From assembly GCF_029714325.1 (NCBI RefSeq), contig NZ_CP121666.1, positions 9,168,582 through 9,232,581 of the forward strand: DNA of 64,000 bases. The letters run 5' to 3'. Of the stretch, positions 52,112 through 60,933 are shown one piece after another. A model generated the notes under the pieces. It was not told where the DNA came from. It saw only the letters and a program-made list of their open reading frames with translations, and ran no database searches. The position numbers and the translations under genes are program-made. Source of the stretch: Bradyrhizobium sp. CB1717. Lineage in GTDB: Bacteria > Pseudomonadota > Alphaproteobacteria > Rhizobiales > Xanthobacteraceae. Position 1 is the first letter of the stretch. Each line of letters opens with the position of its first letter.

Positions 52112-52140
52112 GAAAAAAGCCCTGCCGGATGGCAGGGCTC
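52112..52140 (-). terminator. Rho-independent terminator of the Bug-protein gene
   Basis: On the minus strand AGCCCTGCC and GGCAGGGCT form a 9-bp stem around ATCC, followed by TTTTTT. It lies 25 bases past the stop of the substrate-binding protein gene. Confidence 0.9.
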
Positions 52141-52164
52141 CCATTTCCGATCATCACAAGATCG

Positions 52165-53139
52165 CTACTCGACCTTCAGGCCGGCGAACTCGACCACCTT
52201 CTTCCACTTCTCGGTCTCGGCCTTGATCTCCTCGCCGAATGCCTCCGGGGTCTGCACCCGCGGCTCGCCACCGAGCTCGACGAGACGCTTGGTCATGTCG
52301 GGCTCCTTCATCAGCGTGTTGATCTCGCTGTTGAGCTTGGCGATGATCTCCTTCGGAGTGTTCTTCGGCGCGCCCATGCCGAACAGCGCGCTGGCCTCGT
52401 AGCCCTTCACAGTGTCGGCGATCGGCTGCACGTCGGGCAACTGCGGCGAGCGCTCCGCGGTGGTGACGCCGATCGCGCGCAGCGAGCCTGAGCGGATGTG
52501 CTGGATGATCGAGGGCATGTTGTCGAAGATCACCTGCACCTGGCCGCCGAGCATGTCGGTGATCGCGGGCGCCGCGCCACGATAGGGCACGTGCTGCATC
52601 TTGCAGCCGGTCATCGCCATGAACATCTCGCCGGACAGATGCACCGAGGTGCCATTGCCGGACGAGGCCATGTTGACCTTGCCGGGATTGGCCTTCACAT
52701 ATTCGATGAACTCGGCGACGTTCTTGGCCGGCACGTCCTTGTTGACGGTCATCACGTTCGGCACGCGCTGGAACGAGGCCACCGGCGCAATATCGCGCAC
52801 GAAGTTGAACTTGAGATTGCTGTACAGCGAGGCGTTGATGTAGTTGGCCGGATTGACCAGCTGCAGCGTGTAGCCGTCGGGCTCGGCATTGACGACCGAT
52901 TCGGTGCCGATGTTGTTGCCGGCGCCCGGCTTGTTCTCGATCACGAATTGCTGGCCGAGCTTTTCCGACAGACGCTGGCCGATCAGCCGCGCCAGAATGT
53001 CGGTGGCCCCGCCCGGCGGATAGCCGACCACCCATTTCACCGGACGGGCCGGATAATCGGCGGCAAGGGCCTTCGACAGCGGGGTGGCTGCAAGCGGACT
53101 GGCGGCGAGCAGGCCCAGCGCGGTACGGCGAGTGATCAT
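52165..53139 (-). CDS. Bug/TctC-family solute-binding protein (orphan)
   Basis: A 324-residue periplasmic receptor with a Tat-like signal (MITRRTALGLLAASPLAAT). YPARPVKWVVGYPPGGATDILARLIGQ is the signature of tripartite tricarboxylate transporter receptors, and HVPYRGAAPAITDMLGGQVQ closes the ligand site. These bind carboxylates. No tctA/tctB membrane genes are nearby, so it must work with a distant transporter or as a sensor. ATG 53139 begins the signal peptide; the VOC gene starts divergently 110 bp away. Confidence 0.93.
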   Translation of the reverse strand: MITRRTALGLLAASPLAATPLSKALAADYPARPVKWVVGYPPGGATDILARLIGQRLSEKLGQQFVIENKPGAGNNIGTESVVNAEPDGYTLQLVNPANYINASLYSNLKFNFVRDIAPVASFQRVPNVMTVNKDVPAKNVAEFIEYVKANPGKVNMASSGNGTSVHLSGEMFMAMTGCKMQHVPYRGAAPAITDMLGGQVQVIFDNMPSIIQHIRSGSLRAIGVTTAERSPQLPDVQPIADTVKGYEASALFGMGAPKNTPKEIIAKLNSEINTLMKEPDMTKRLVELGGEPRVQTPEAFGEEIKAETEKWKKVVEFAGLKVE

Positions 53140-53248
53140 CTCAAGGGTTCTCCCACGTGTTGTTCTTGAAAGCGGCGTCGGCGCGGTTGTAACAAAGCTT
53201 GCTGCGGGCGGAAAGTGCGCGGGGCGCATCGCGACGAAAGGATAAGGC

Positions 53249-53668
53249 ATGCCGGTCAAGGTCGAAGCCCTCGATCATCTCGTGATCAACGTCGCCGATG
53301 TCGCGGTGACAGCGGAGTGGTACCGCAAGATTCTCGGCATGGAAGTCAAGGTGTTCGAGCCCGGCGGCGGCAAAGCGCCGCGGACTTCCCTTCATTTCGG
53401 TAACCAGAAGATCAACGTCCGGCCGCGCGATGCCGACAAGGTCGAGTGGTTCACCGCGGAACACCAGGCCGCCGGCAGCGAGGATCTCTGCTTCCTCACC
53501 TCCTCCGCTCCGGACGAGGTGGTGATGCATTTAAAGGCACATGGCGTCGCCATCGAGGAAGGCCCGGGCCCCAGGCAGGGCGCCCGCGGCACGCTGCGCT
53601 CGGTCTATTGCCGGGATCCCGATGGCAGTTTGATCGAGATCTCGTCGTACGAGGATGGTGGCCGTTAG
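53249..53668 (+). CDS. VOC-family (glyoxalase/dioxygenase superfamily) protein
   Basis: A 139-residue metal-dependent fold. VEALDHLVINVADVAVTAEWYRKILGMEV is the standard first beta-alpha-beta module, with His9-like ligand in LDHLV, and RGTLRSVYCRDPDGSLIEISSY carries the C-terminal Glu ligand. The chemistry (isomerase, dioxygenase, resistance) cannot be read. ATG 53249 follows AAAGGATAAGGC. Confidence 0.9.
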   Translation: MPVKVEALDHLVINVADVAVTAEWYRKILGMEVKVFEPGGGKAPRTSLHFGNQKINVRPRDADKVEWFTAEHQAAGSEDLCFLTSSAPDEVVMHLKAHGVAIEEGPGPRQGARGTLRSVYCRDPDGSLIEISSYEDGGR

Positions 53669-53693
53669 GGCCTCCGCTGCCCACCCCGAACAC

Positions 53694-53780
53694 CGTCATT
53701 GCGAGCGCAGCGAAGCAATCCAGACTGTCTCCGCGGACGCAGTCTGGATTGCTTCGTCGCAAGAGCTCCTCGCAATGACG
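53694..53780. repeat. Dispersed palindromic repeat, family A, copy 4
   Basis: The same arms as the other copies, with the GTCGCAAGAGCTCCTCGCAATGACG right-end variant also seen at 12547. It lies just upstream of the acyl-CoA ligase leader and could be transcribed. Confidence 0.9.
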
Positions 53781-53888
53781 GCGGAGAGAGCTCGCCCCCC
53801 GATTTGCGCCCCGCGTCATCCGATGGCAGGAAGACGCAATAATAAAAAAGCAGCCGCCAGCAAGATGCGGGCTGCACGGGAGGTCGCC

Positions 53889-55469
53889 ATGCCTGTTCAA
53901 CACACCGCAGCCGGAATCGTGGGTCCGTTCGACGGGCTCGACGTGCCCTGGCTCTTGAGAATGCGCGCCGAGGTCCGGCGTGATCATCCGTTCCTGATCT
54001 GGGCACCGTTCGACGCGCCGGCGCGCCGCTGGAGCTATGGCGAGTTTCACGAGCGGGTCGGCGCGCTCGCGGCCGGGCTCGCCGGGCGCGGCGTCAGGCC
54101 GGGCGAATATGTTCTCATTCATCTCGACAATTGCATTGAGGCGCTGCTGGCCTGGTTCGCCTGCGTCGAGCTGGGGGCCATCGCCGTCACGACCAACACG
54201 CGCTCGGCACCGGCGGAGATGGCATATTTCGCAGATCATTGCGGCGCAGTCGCCGCGATCACGCAGCCCGCCTATGCGGAGATCGTCGCGCAGAACTGCC
54301 GCGATATCCGCTGGCTGGCGGTGACCTCGCATGATGCCGGCGCACCAGCTGCGCAAGCGGTCTCGCGCGGCGACAGTTTTGAATCCCTGTTCGCCGACAG
54401 CTCCGACCGTCCCAGGCGCGCGACCGATCCGCTGGCGCCGTGCAGCGTGCAATACACCTCGGGCACGACGTCGCGCCCCAAAGCGGTGCTGTGGACCCAT
54501 GCCAACGCGCTGTGGGGCGCCAAGATCAACGCTGCGCATGAGGACCTGCATGCGAGCGACGTGCACCAGGCATACTTGCCGCTGTTCCACACCAACGCGC
54601 TGGCCTACTCCATGCTGGCGACGCTGTGGGTCGGCGCCACCTGCGTGATCCAGCCGCGCTTCTCCGCGAGCCGGTTCTGGGGCGTTGCGCGCGAGCATGG
54701 CTCGACCTGGACCTCGACGATCCCGTTCTGCATGAAGGCGCTGCTCGAGCAGGAGATCCCGACGGACCATAAATTCCGCCTGTGGGGCACCGCGATCAAC
54801 GAGCCGCCGGCCTTTGCCGCCTTCGGCGTCAAGATGATCGGCTGGTGGGGCATGACCGAGACCATCACCCACGGCATCGTCGGCGAGGTCGACCAGCCCA
54901 ACATTCCGATGTCGATCGGCCGCGCCGCGCCCGAATATCAGATCCGCATCACCGACGATGACGGACGGCCGACCGAGGTCGGCGACACCGGCAATCTCGC
55001 GATCAAGGGTATTCCCGGCCTGTCGCTGTTCGCCGAATATCTCCACAACGAGAAGGCGACGCGCGAGAGCTTTGACGAGCACGGCTTCTTCCTCACCGGC
55101 GACCGCGTCGAGCGGCTGGAGAACGGCTTCATCAAGTTCGGCGACCGCGCCAAGGACATGCTGAAGGTCGGCGGGGAGAACGTCGCGGCGTCCGAGATCG
55201 AGCAGGTGATCGCGGTGGTGCCAGGCGTGCGCGAGGCTGCGGTCGTAGCGAAGAAGCATCCGATGCTGGACGAGGTGCCGGTCGTGTTCATCATCCCGCA
55301 TGGCGGCGTCGCGGCTGCGCCGCTCGATTTCCATGACCGCGTGATGGCCGCATGCCGCGCCGGCCTCGCCGACTTCAAGCTGCCGCGCGAGATCAGGCTC
55401 GTCGACGACATGCCGCGCTCGACGCTGGAGAAGGTGGCGAAGGCGGAGCTGCGGAAGATGGTGGGGTGA
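53889..55469 (+). CDS. AMP-forming acyl-CoA synthetase/ligase
   Basis: A 526-residue ANL-superfamily enzyme that would adenylate a carboxylic acid and transfer it to CoA. The P-loop-like VQYTSGTTSRPKAVLWTH (A3), WWGMTETIT (A5), GFFLTGDRVE (A7) and the hinge FGDRAKDMLKVGGENVAASEIE (A8) are present, with the C-terminal Lys in LEKVAKAEL. The N-terminal 60 codons of the longer open frame are repeat DNA, so ATG 53889 after GGGAGGTCGCC is the start. The acid is unknown. Confidence 0.93.
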   Translation: MPVQHTAAGIVGPFDGLDVPWLLRMRAEVRRDHPFLIWAPFDAPARRWSYGEFHERVGALAAGLAGRGVRPGEYVLIHLDNCIEALLAWFACVELGAIAVTTNTRSAPAEMAYFADHCGAVAAITQPAYAEIVAQNCRDIRWLAVTSHDAGAPAAQAVSRGDSFESLFADSSDRPRRATDPLAPCSVQYTSGTTSRPKAVLWTHANALWGAKINAAHEDLHASDVHQAYLPLFHTNALAYSMLATLWVGATCVIQPRFSASRFWGVAREHGSTWTSTIPFCMKALLEQEIPTDHKFRLWGTAINEPPAFAAFGVKMIGWWGMTETITHGIVGEVDQPNIPMSIGRAAPEYQIRITDDDGRPTEVGDTGNLAIKGIPGLSLFAEYLHNEKATRESFDEHGFFLTGDRVERLENGFIKFGDRAKDMLKVGGENVAASEIEQVIAVVPGVREAAVVAKKHPMLDEVPVVFIIPHGGVAAAPLDFHDRVMAACRAGLADFKLPREIRLVDDMPRSTLEKVAKAELRKMVG

Positions 55470-55490
55470 GCGGCGTCGCCAAACGGCAAA

Positions 55491-55578
55491 CTGCCGTAGG
55501 GTGGGCAAAGGCGCGTCAGCGCCGTGCCCACGTTCTTGGAAGTGGCGGGCACGCTTCGCTTTGCCCACCCTACGGCAG
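55491..55578. repeat. Family B intergenic hairpin, copy 2
   Basis: CTGCCGTAGGGTGGGCAAAG and CTTTGCCCACCCTACGGCAG form long arms, as at 12646. It lies between convergent genes. Confidence 0.9.
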
Positions 55579-55595
55579 CAGCGGAGAATGCCGCG

Positions 55596-56690
55596 CTAGA
55601 ACGACCCCAGCGCCACCGGGCGGAACGCCTGCAGCAGCTGCTGGTCGAGCTTGCCGCCCATGCCTTCCATCATGGTGAAGGCGCGGGAGTGGGTGAAGGG
55701 CATGCGGTAGGCGCGCTTCTCCACCAGCGCGGCGTAGATGTCGACGATGGTCGTCAGCCGCACGATGTCGCTGATCTGGTTCGACGACAGGCCGTTGGGA
55801 TAGCCCGAGCCGTCGAGGAATTCGTGGTGATGCAGCACGACGTCCAGCATCTCCGGCGGGAAGCCGCCCTGGGCCGCAAGCGCGTCATAGCCGCGGCGCG
55901 GATGCTGGCGGACCTCGGCCATCTCCTCGTCGGTGAGCTTGCCGGGCTTGTCGAGCAGCACGGAGGGAACGAAGGCCTTGCCGACGTCGTGCAGCAGCGC
56001 GGCACGGGTCAGGCGGCGCTGGTCATCCTCGCGCATGCCGAGATGCTGTGCGAAGGAAACTGCAAAGCCGGTGACGAACAGGCAGTGCCGGTAGCTGCCG
56101 ACATGGTGGCAGCCGACCGTGGTGAGCCATTCCCGCAGCGAGGAGTGCTTGATCGCCTTCAGGATCTTGCTCTCGGCGGCGATGACGTCGTCGAAGGTCA
56201 GGGGCACGCCGAGCGGCAGCTTCTCGAACATCTTCTTCAGCACCGCATGCGCCGCCTCGACGCCGCGGTTGAGCGTCTTGCCGCGATCGGTCGCGTCATA
56301 GGTGGCGGTGTCGGGAAACGCGGCGCGGATGCGCTGCAGGATGGCGTCGGGCTGCAGCGGACGCGAGATCGTATCGGTCGCGCCCAGCGCCCAGGCCTGC
56401 ATGGTGCCGTGGTGCAGGGCGTCGGCAAGCACGAACAGCCGCGGCATGGAGCGATAGGCATCGCCGCGCAGCTTGTTGCGGACCCGCTGCACGCTCTCGG
56501 GCGAACGCAGGTTGATGTCGACGACGAGACCGGAGAGATCGCGCGACGGCTGCTCGGGGATGTCCTGGGTGGTCACCGTCGAGACCTCGCCGACCGCCTT
56601 CAAAATGCTGGCGAGCTCGGTGCTCTCGTCGCTCCGGTCGGAGGCGAGCAGAAGCCGGCGTTTGGCGGCGGGTTTGGCTGAGGCGTTCAT
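55596..56690 (-). CDS. Receiver-like HD-GYP cyclic-di-GMP phosphodiesterase
   Basis: A 364-residue protein with an N-terminal CheY-like domain (about 10-125) and an HD-GYP domain (about 165-350). AALLHDVGKAFVP gives the HD pair, HHHEFLDGSGYPNGL the second His set with an intact GYP motif, so hydrolysis of cyclic-di-GMP is likely. In the receiver part the usual phospho-Asp is unclear (VVDINLRSPE is the best candidate), so it may be a pseudo-receiver. It is convergent with the acyl-CoA ligase gene. Confidence 0.9.
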   Translation of the reverse strand: MNASAKPAAKRRLLLASDRSDESTELASILKAVGEVSTVTTQDIPEQPSRDLSGLVVDINLRSPESVQRVRNKLRGDAYRSMPRLFVLADALHHGTMQAWALGATDTISRPLQPDAILQRIRAAFPDTATYDATDRGKTLNRGVEAAHAVLKKMFEKLPLGVPLTFDDVIAAESKILKAIKHSSLREWLTTVGCHHVGSYRHCLFVTGFAVSFAQHLGMREDDQRRLTRAALLHDVGKAFVPSVLLDKPGKLTDEEMAEVRQHPRRGYDALAAQGGFPPEMLDVVLHHHEFLDGSGYPNGLSSNQISDIVRLTTIVDIYAALVEKRAYRMPFTHSRAFTMMEGMGGKLDQQLLQAFRPVALGSF

Positions 56691-57018
56691 GGCTTCCCCA
56701 AAGGCACGGGTCGGGATTTGGCGTCAGCCTAAGCCGGATCAGGTTCTCTGGCCCTTAAGAGGCGTGCTCAATGGAACCCTTCGGAATTGCGTGCAATTTT
56801 ACCGGTTTCGGGTTCCCCGACGGGAACAATAAAAACCGCGAAAACAACCCCATGCACAGTAGAAGACCCTTGTAAATGCTGAGGTTTTTCGAAGCAAAAT
56901 GCGCGAAGGGAGATCCCGACCGCGACCGCGGTCTTCCGCATCTGCTTCATGCGCCAGGGCGTGTGGCCATCGAACCCATCGCGACTAGAATGACCGGAAA
57001 ACGAAGGGGCGGAAAACC
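56691..57018. other. Gene-free stretch between divergent genes
   Basis: These 328 bases contain no repeat of the families listed and no gene I can support. They should hold the promoters of the HD-GYP gene (minus) and the hydrolase gene (plus); I see no convincing -35/-10 pair. An AT-rich part (AACAATAAAAACCGCGAAAA) near 56825 is the only notable feature. Confidence 0.5.
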
Positions 57019-57783
57019 ATGCCTGGGATCAATCGGGACGGCGTCGGGATCTACTATGAGGTTCACGGCGAGGGTCCGCCGCTTCTGCTAACCCACGGCT
57101 ACTCCTCGACCTCGGCGATGTGGCATGGCCAGGTCGATGCGCTCGCGAGGGATCACAAGCTGATCCTGTGGGACATGCGCGGCCACGGCCAGTCCGATTA
57201 TCCCGATGATCCCGCGGCCTATAGCGAAGCGCTCACGGTCGGCGACATGGCGGCGATCCTCGATGCCGTCGGCGCGCCACGCGCCATCATCGGCGGCCTT
57301 TCGCTCGGCGGCTACATGTCGCTCGCCTTCTATCGCGCCTATCCGCAACGCGCTCGCGCGCTGCTGATCATCGACACCGGCCCCGGCTTCAAGAAGGACG
57401 ACGCGCGCGAGGCCTGGAACGCGCGCGCGCTCGCCACCGCCGACAGGCTCGACCGCGAGGGCCTCGACGTGCTGAAGCAGGCGACGCGCGAACGCGCCAC
57501 GGCCAGTCATCGCAACGCCAAGGGATTGGCGCTTGCTGCACGCGGCATGCTCACCCAGCGCGATGCGCGCGTGATCGAGCTGCTTCCCGACATCAGGGTG
57601 CCGTCGTTGATCGTGGTTGGCGCCGATGACACCCCGTTCCTCGCCGCGTCCGATTACATGGCGGCCAAGATCCCAGGCGCACAAAAGGTCGTGATCCCCG
57701 CCGCCGGACACGCCGTCAACATCGATCAGCCCCAGGCTTTTGTTGACGCGGTCGCGCCTTTCCTGAAGAACTTGCCGGGATAG
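57019..57783 (+). CDS. Alpha/beta hydrolase
   Basis: A 254-residue alpha/beta hydrolase. LLTHGYSSTSAMW is the oxyanion loop, GGLSLGGYMS the nucleophile elbow with Ser near 98, GADDTPF the acid and AAGHAVNIDQP the His. Members include esterases, lactonases (3-oxoadipate enol-lactonase-like) and dehalogenases. The substrate is unknown. ATG 57019 begins one residue before the first strand. The next small secreted-protein gene starts 20 bases after its stop. Confidence 0.9.
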   Translation: MPGINRDGVGIYYEVHGEGPPLLLTHGYSSTSAMWHGQVDALARDHKLILWDMRGHGQSDYPDDPAAYSEALTVGDMAAILDAVGAPRAIIGGLSLGGYMSLAFYRAYPQRARALLIIDTGPGFKKDDAREAWNARALATADRLDREGLDVLKQATRERATASHRNAKGLALAARGMLTQRDARVIELLPDIRVPSLIVVGADDTPFLAASDYMAAKIPGAQKVVIPAAGHAVNIDQPQAFVDAVAPFLKNLPG

Positions 57784-57802
57784 GCCAGAGGGATTTTGGG
57801 CA

Positions 57803-58138
57803 ATGAAGCGGGCGATGGTTGTTGCGGGCGCGGTGTTGCTGTCGATGTCTGCGCAGGCCGAGCCGTTCGGCGCCATTCCGCCGCGCCAGCCTTTCGTCAC
57901 CACCTTGTCGAACAACACGCCGCTTGCCTTCGGCATGGATGCCGAACAGACCGCGCGTGCTCTCGGACAGCCGCTGCAATATGTGCGCGGGCGTCCCGGC
58001 AACGAGATCTACCTCGCATTACGCAATCTCGGCGGCAGCGGATTGATCCCCTACCGCCATCGCCTGTTCCTGCAATTCCGCCACGGACGGCTGGCGGGAT
58101 GGAAGGAGGACTACGGCGAGAACTGGATGTGGGAGTAG
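57803..58138 (+). CDS. Small secreted hypothetical protein
   Basis: A 111-residue protein with a signal peptide (MKRAMVVAGAVLLSMSAQA). The mature part has a helix (AEQTARALGQPLQYVRG) and three strands (EIYLALRN, HRLFLQFRHGRLAGWKEDY), resembling small outer-membrane-assembly-type (BamE/SmpA-like) folds; this is a fold impression only. It has no Cys. It follows the hydrolase gene by 20 bases and is likely co-transcribed with it. Confidence 0.75.
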   Translation: MKRAMVVAGAVLLSMSAQAEPFGAIPPRQPFVTTLSNNTPLAFGMDAEQTARALGQPLQYVRGRPGNEIYLALRNLGGSGLIPYRHRLFLQFRHGRLAGWKEDYGENWMWE

Positions 58139-58165
58139 CGCCCTGCTCTCTGAAACAACAAAGAT

Positions 58166-58256
58166 CGTAGCCCGGATGGAGCGGAGCTAAATCCGAGACC
58201 GGTCTCGTTCCGGCGCACACTTGCCCCGGATTGCCCTACGCTCCATCCGGGCTACG
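58166..58256. repeat. Family F intergenic hairpin
   Basis: CGTAGCCCGGATGGAGCG and its complement ending CGCTCCATCCGGGCTACG are the arms of a 91-bp palindromic element. Confidence 0.9.
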
Positions 58257-58291
58257 GCACTTCGTGGTGAGGAGGTGCAGGTCTATCCACC

Positions 58292-58370
58292 CGTCATTGC
58301 GAGCGCAGCGAAGCAATCCAGACTATCTCCGCGGCAAGATTCTGGATTGCTTCGCTACGCTCGCAATGAC
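58292..58370. repeat. Dispersed palindromic repeat, family A, copy 5
   Basis: CGTCATTGCGAGCGCAGCGA and TCGCTACGCTCGCAATGAC arms, 56 bases before the dienelactone hydrolase start and only 36 bases after the family F element. Confidence 0.9.
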
Positions 58371-58425
58371 ACTGGTGATGGGCGAGACGGCTCGGAAGCA
58401 ACAACGAACAATAGAGGATCATCCT

Positions 58426-59097
58426 GTGGGACAAGACATCGAGCTGACGGCTTCCGATAACTTCCAGTTCGGCGCCTATCGCGCCGATCCCGCCGGCGCG
58501 CCGAAGGGCGCTATCGTGGTGATCCAGGAGATTTTCGGCGTCAACCATCACATCCGCTCGGTCTGCGATCGCCTCGCCAAGGAGGGCTACGTCGCGATCG
58601 CGCCGTCGATCTTCGACCGGACCACGCCGAACTTCCAGTCCGGCTATACGCCCGATGAGATCGCCGAGGCGCGCAAGTTCGTCGCCAATCCGGACTGGGC
58701 CGCGATGCTGCGCGAGACGCAAGCCGCGATCGATGCGGTCAAAAGCGTCGGCCCGGTCGGCATCATCGGTTTCTGTCTCGGCGGCAGCATCGCCTTCGTC
58801 GCGGCGACGCGACTCTCGGGGCTGAAGGCCGCAATCGGCTATTACGGCGGCGCGGTCGTGCGCTTCGCCGACGAGATGCCGAAGGCTCCGACGCAGCTGC
58901 ATTTCGGCGAGAAGGATGCCGGCATTCCGCTGACCGATGTCGAGACGATCAAGACCAAGCGGCCGGACGTCGAGGTCTTCGTCTATCCCGGCGCGCAGCA
59001 CGGCTTCCATTGCGACGAGCGGCCGAGCTACGACAAGGCGAGCTCCGACCTCGCCTGGCCGCGCAGCATGGAATTTTTCGCGAAGCATTTGAAATAG
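58426..59097 (+). CDS. Dienelactone hydrolase family protein
   Basis: A 223-residue alpha/beta hydrolase of the DLH family. The nucleophile is Cys in GFCLGGS, the acid lies in FGEKDAGIP and the His in AQHGFHCDERPSY, the standard Cys-Asp-His set. IQEIFGVNHHIRSVCDRLAKEGY is the usual N-terminal block with the active-site Glu. The GTG at 58426 follows AGAGGA; the upstream open frame crosses a repeat and is not coding. It may cleave dienelactone from chloroaromatic breakdown or related lactones. Confidence 0.9.
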   Translation: MGQDIELTASDNFQFGAYRADPAGAPKGAIVVIQEIFGVNHHIRSVCDRLAKEGYVAIAPSIFDRTTPNFQSGYTPDEIAEARKFVANPDWAAMLRETQAAIDAVKSVGPVGIIGFCLGGSIAFVAATRLSGLKAAIGYYGGAVVRFADEMPKAPTQLHFGEKDAGIPLTDVETIKTKRPDVEVFVYPGAQHGFHCDERPSYDKASSDLAWPRSMEFFAKHLK

Positions 59098-59114
59098 CGC
59101 ACGTCTCTCTCCAC

Positions 59115-59249
59115 CGTCATTCCGGGATGCGCCGCAAAGCGGTGCAGACCCGGAATCCATCGTGCGTCAGAGTTGGTGGAGGAATGGATTCTCAGGTGCG
59201 CAATTGCGCACCATAGCTCGCGCCCAAGCGGGCGCGCCCCGGAATGACG
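59115..59249. repeat. Family D intergenic repeat, copy 1
   Basis: CGTCATTCCGGG and its complement CCGGAATGACG (with CCCC) bound a 135-bp stretch with inner hairpins, including GGTGCGCAATTGCGCACC, similar to the centre of the palindrome at 11022. Confidence 0.85.
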
Positions 59250-59336
59250 AGAGGAGAAAACAGGAATCGGGTGGCTGCAGCCTGACGCCCGGCGATAGAG
59301 CTTGCCGATCACGCCAACTCACGCCGGGAGATCGCC

Positions 59337-59813
59337 ATGCAGCAGGCCATCACGCACCTCATCATCCGCAATCCGTTCGGAACCATGGACGTGCCGGAGC
59401 CCGACGATCAAGAGGTCATGGACTATGCCGCGACGGCCGCGCTGGCAGGCGATGCGGAAGACGATAACGCGGCTCATTGGGCAACCCTTGCCACGCCCGA
59501 TCCCCTCGAAGGCGTCTGGGCGAGCCGCTGGAACGGCGGCGCCGATCCGACCATTGCCGGCGACACGCCTGACAAATGGAAACAGGGGCGCGCTGAAATC
59601 CGCATCGCGGGAAGCCGGATCTATCTGCGCTTCGACTGGGACAACGGCCGCCGGCACGGCCTGATCGACGCCGCGCGCGACGGCGCGCGCCTGGTCGGGA
59701 AGTACATCAACCTGACTACGCCGGCGATCATGCGGCCATGGGTTGGGTGCGTGGTCGATGCCGCGAGGATCGACGGATGTTTTCCGAACGGGCGGCTGGA
59801 TTTCCGGAGGTGA
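59337..59813 (+). CDS. Hypothetical 158-residue protein
   Basis: I do not recognise this protein. It has an acidic N-terminal third (about 15-60, DVPEPDDQEV … AGDAEDDNAAH) and a beta-rich C-terminal part with alternating strands (RAEIRIAGSRIYLRFDWD, GLIDAARDGARLVGKYIN), which suggests a small beta-barrel binding fold. There is no signal peptide or metal motif. Codon use is like the neighbours. It stands alone between two repeat elements. Confidence 0.65.
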   Translation: MQQAITHLIIRNPFGTMDVPEPDDQEVMDYAATAALAGDAEDDNAAHWATLATPDPLEGVWASRWNGGADPTIAGDTPDKWKQGRAEIRIAGSRIYLRFDWDNGRRHGLIDAARDGARLVGKYINLTTPAIMRPWVGCVVDAARIDGCFPNGRLDFRR

Positions 59814-59843
59814 GCGCGGACGTAGCGCGCTCTTCCATTCCGC

Positions 59844-59923
59844 TGTCATTCCGGGGCGCGCGAAGCGCGAACCCGGAATCTCGAGATTCCGGGTTCGATG
59901 CTGGCGCATCGCCCCGGAATGAC
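59844..59923. repeat. Family D intergenic repeat, copy 2
   Basis: TGTCATTCCGGGG and CCCCGGAATGAC arms, plus an inner AACCCGGAATCTCGAGATTCCGGGTT palindrome, between convergent genes. Confidence 0.88.
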
Positions 59924-59930
59924 GGGGGTT

Positions 59931-60665
59931 TCAGAACCAGCGTTCGCCGACGAACACGGTGTCGCCCGGCGCCAAGGGGGTTCCGAGCGGCACCACGGCG
60001 CGCATGGCGCCGCCGTTCTCGCTGTGCGTCACGGTGACCACGTCGCGCTTGGCGCGCGGCGAGAAGCCGCCGGCAATCGCAACCGCGCTTTCGACCGTCA
60101 TGTTCGGCACATAAGGATATTGGCCGGGCGCGGAGACTTCACCGAGAATGAAGAACGGACGATAGGTGTCGATCTCGACGGCGACCGAGGGTTCGCGGAT
60201 GTAGCCGTTGCGCAGGCGCGCGGCGATCTCGCCGGCGAGCCCTGCGGTGGTGCGGCCGCGCGCGGGCACCGCGCCGATCAGCGGCATGGTGATGGAGCCG
60301 CCGGCATCGATGGCGTAGCTGTTGGTGAGACCTTCCTGGCCGTAGACCACGACGCGGAGCTTGTCGCCGGCGTCGAGATGATAGGAGGCGTCGTAGCGCA
60401 CCGGCCCCGCCATCGGCGCGGCGTAACCGACCGGCATCGGCGCGGGCGAGGAAGCGAAGGAGTTGCGCAAGGCGCCGATGGCGCCGCCACCGTCGGCGAC
60501 GACGACCGGCTGCGGTGCGCTGTAGGGCTGGCCATAGGCCATCGCGTCGAGATCGGGGCGGGGCTGCACCATCGCGACGGGGCCGGCGGTCTGCATGCAG
60601 CCGCCAAGGGTCAGCGCGGCGGACGCTGCCAAGATCGACCATCGAAACGCGCGTGCAACCGGCAC
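59931..60665 (-). CDS. Wza/KpsD-like polysaccharide export lipoprotein
   Basis: A 244-residue outer-membrane exporter-type protein. A lipoprotein signal ends LGGC (lipobox, Cys near 23). After a Pro-rich region, DASYHLDAGDKLRVVVYGQEGLTNSYAIDAGGSITMPLIGAV is the poly-export domain and the SLBB-like FFILGEVSAPGQYPYVPNMTVESAVAIAGGF follows. It is short for Wza, lacking the C-terminal helix, as in many alphaproteobacterial family members. GTG 60665 follows GAGGGATTGGTCCG. No polysaccharide genes are adjacent; the glycosyltransferase at 36.5 kb is the nearest in this window. Confidence 0.88.
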   Translation of the reverse strand: MPVARAFRWSILAASAALTLGGCMQTAGPVAMVQPRPDLDAMAYGQPYSAPQPVVVADGGGAIGALRNSFASSPAPMPVGYAAPMAGPVRYDASYHLDAGDKLRVVVYGQEGLTNSYAIDAGGSITMPLIGAVPARGRTTAGLAGEIAARLRNGYIREPSVAVEIDTYRPFFILGEVSAPGQYPYVPNMTVESAVAIAGGFSPRAKRDVVTVTHSENGGAMRAVVPLGTPLAPGDTVFVGERWF

Positions 60666-60746
60666 CGGACCAATCCCTCGAAACGAGATGGCTCCAGTGA
60701 TGCACCGGTTATGGTTAATAAAGGGTTGAGGGGGTATTGCGCTGCC

Positions 60747-60905
60747 ACCCTCCCCTGGAGGGGGAGGGTCGATCGCGCGGAGCGCGAGCGGGGTGGGGTG
60801 ATCTCTCCTCTCGGGCGGTGTGGACGTGGAGAGACTGTCACCCCACCCCGTCTCACATTTTCGCTGCGCTCAATGTGAGCCGACCCTCCCCCTCCAGGGG
60901 AGGGT
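60747..60905. repeat. Family E long inverted repeat
   Basis: ACCCTCCCCTGGAGGGGGAGGGTCG and its complement ending GGGGAGGGT are about 110 bp apart, with inner inverted segments (GGGGTGGGGTGA / TCACCCCACCCC). It lies upstream of the lipoprotein gene and downstream of the msrA gene. Confidence 0.88.
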
Positions 60906-60933
60906 AAGGGCCGCGCGCTTCGGCGACTTACAA

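Noticed and set aside
53844..53875. Minus-strand terminator-like hairpin (GCAGCC…GGCTGC followed by T6)
   Set aside because: No minus-strand gene ends here, the loop is 14 bases and the site lies in the leader of a plus-strand gene; likely chance.
53496..55568. A 690-codon minus-strand open frame opposite the acyl-CoA ligase
   Set aside because: Covers a family A repeat and lies wholly opposite well-supported genes; the same high-GC shadow effect.
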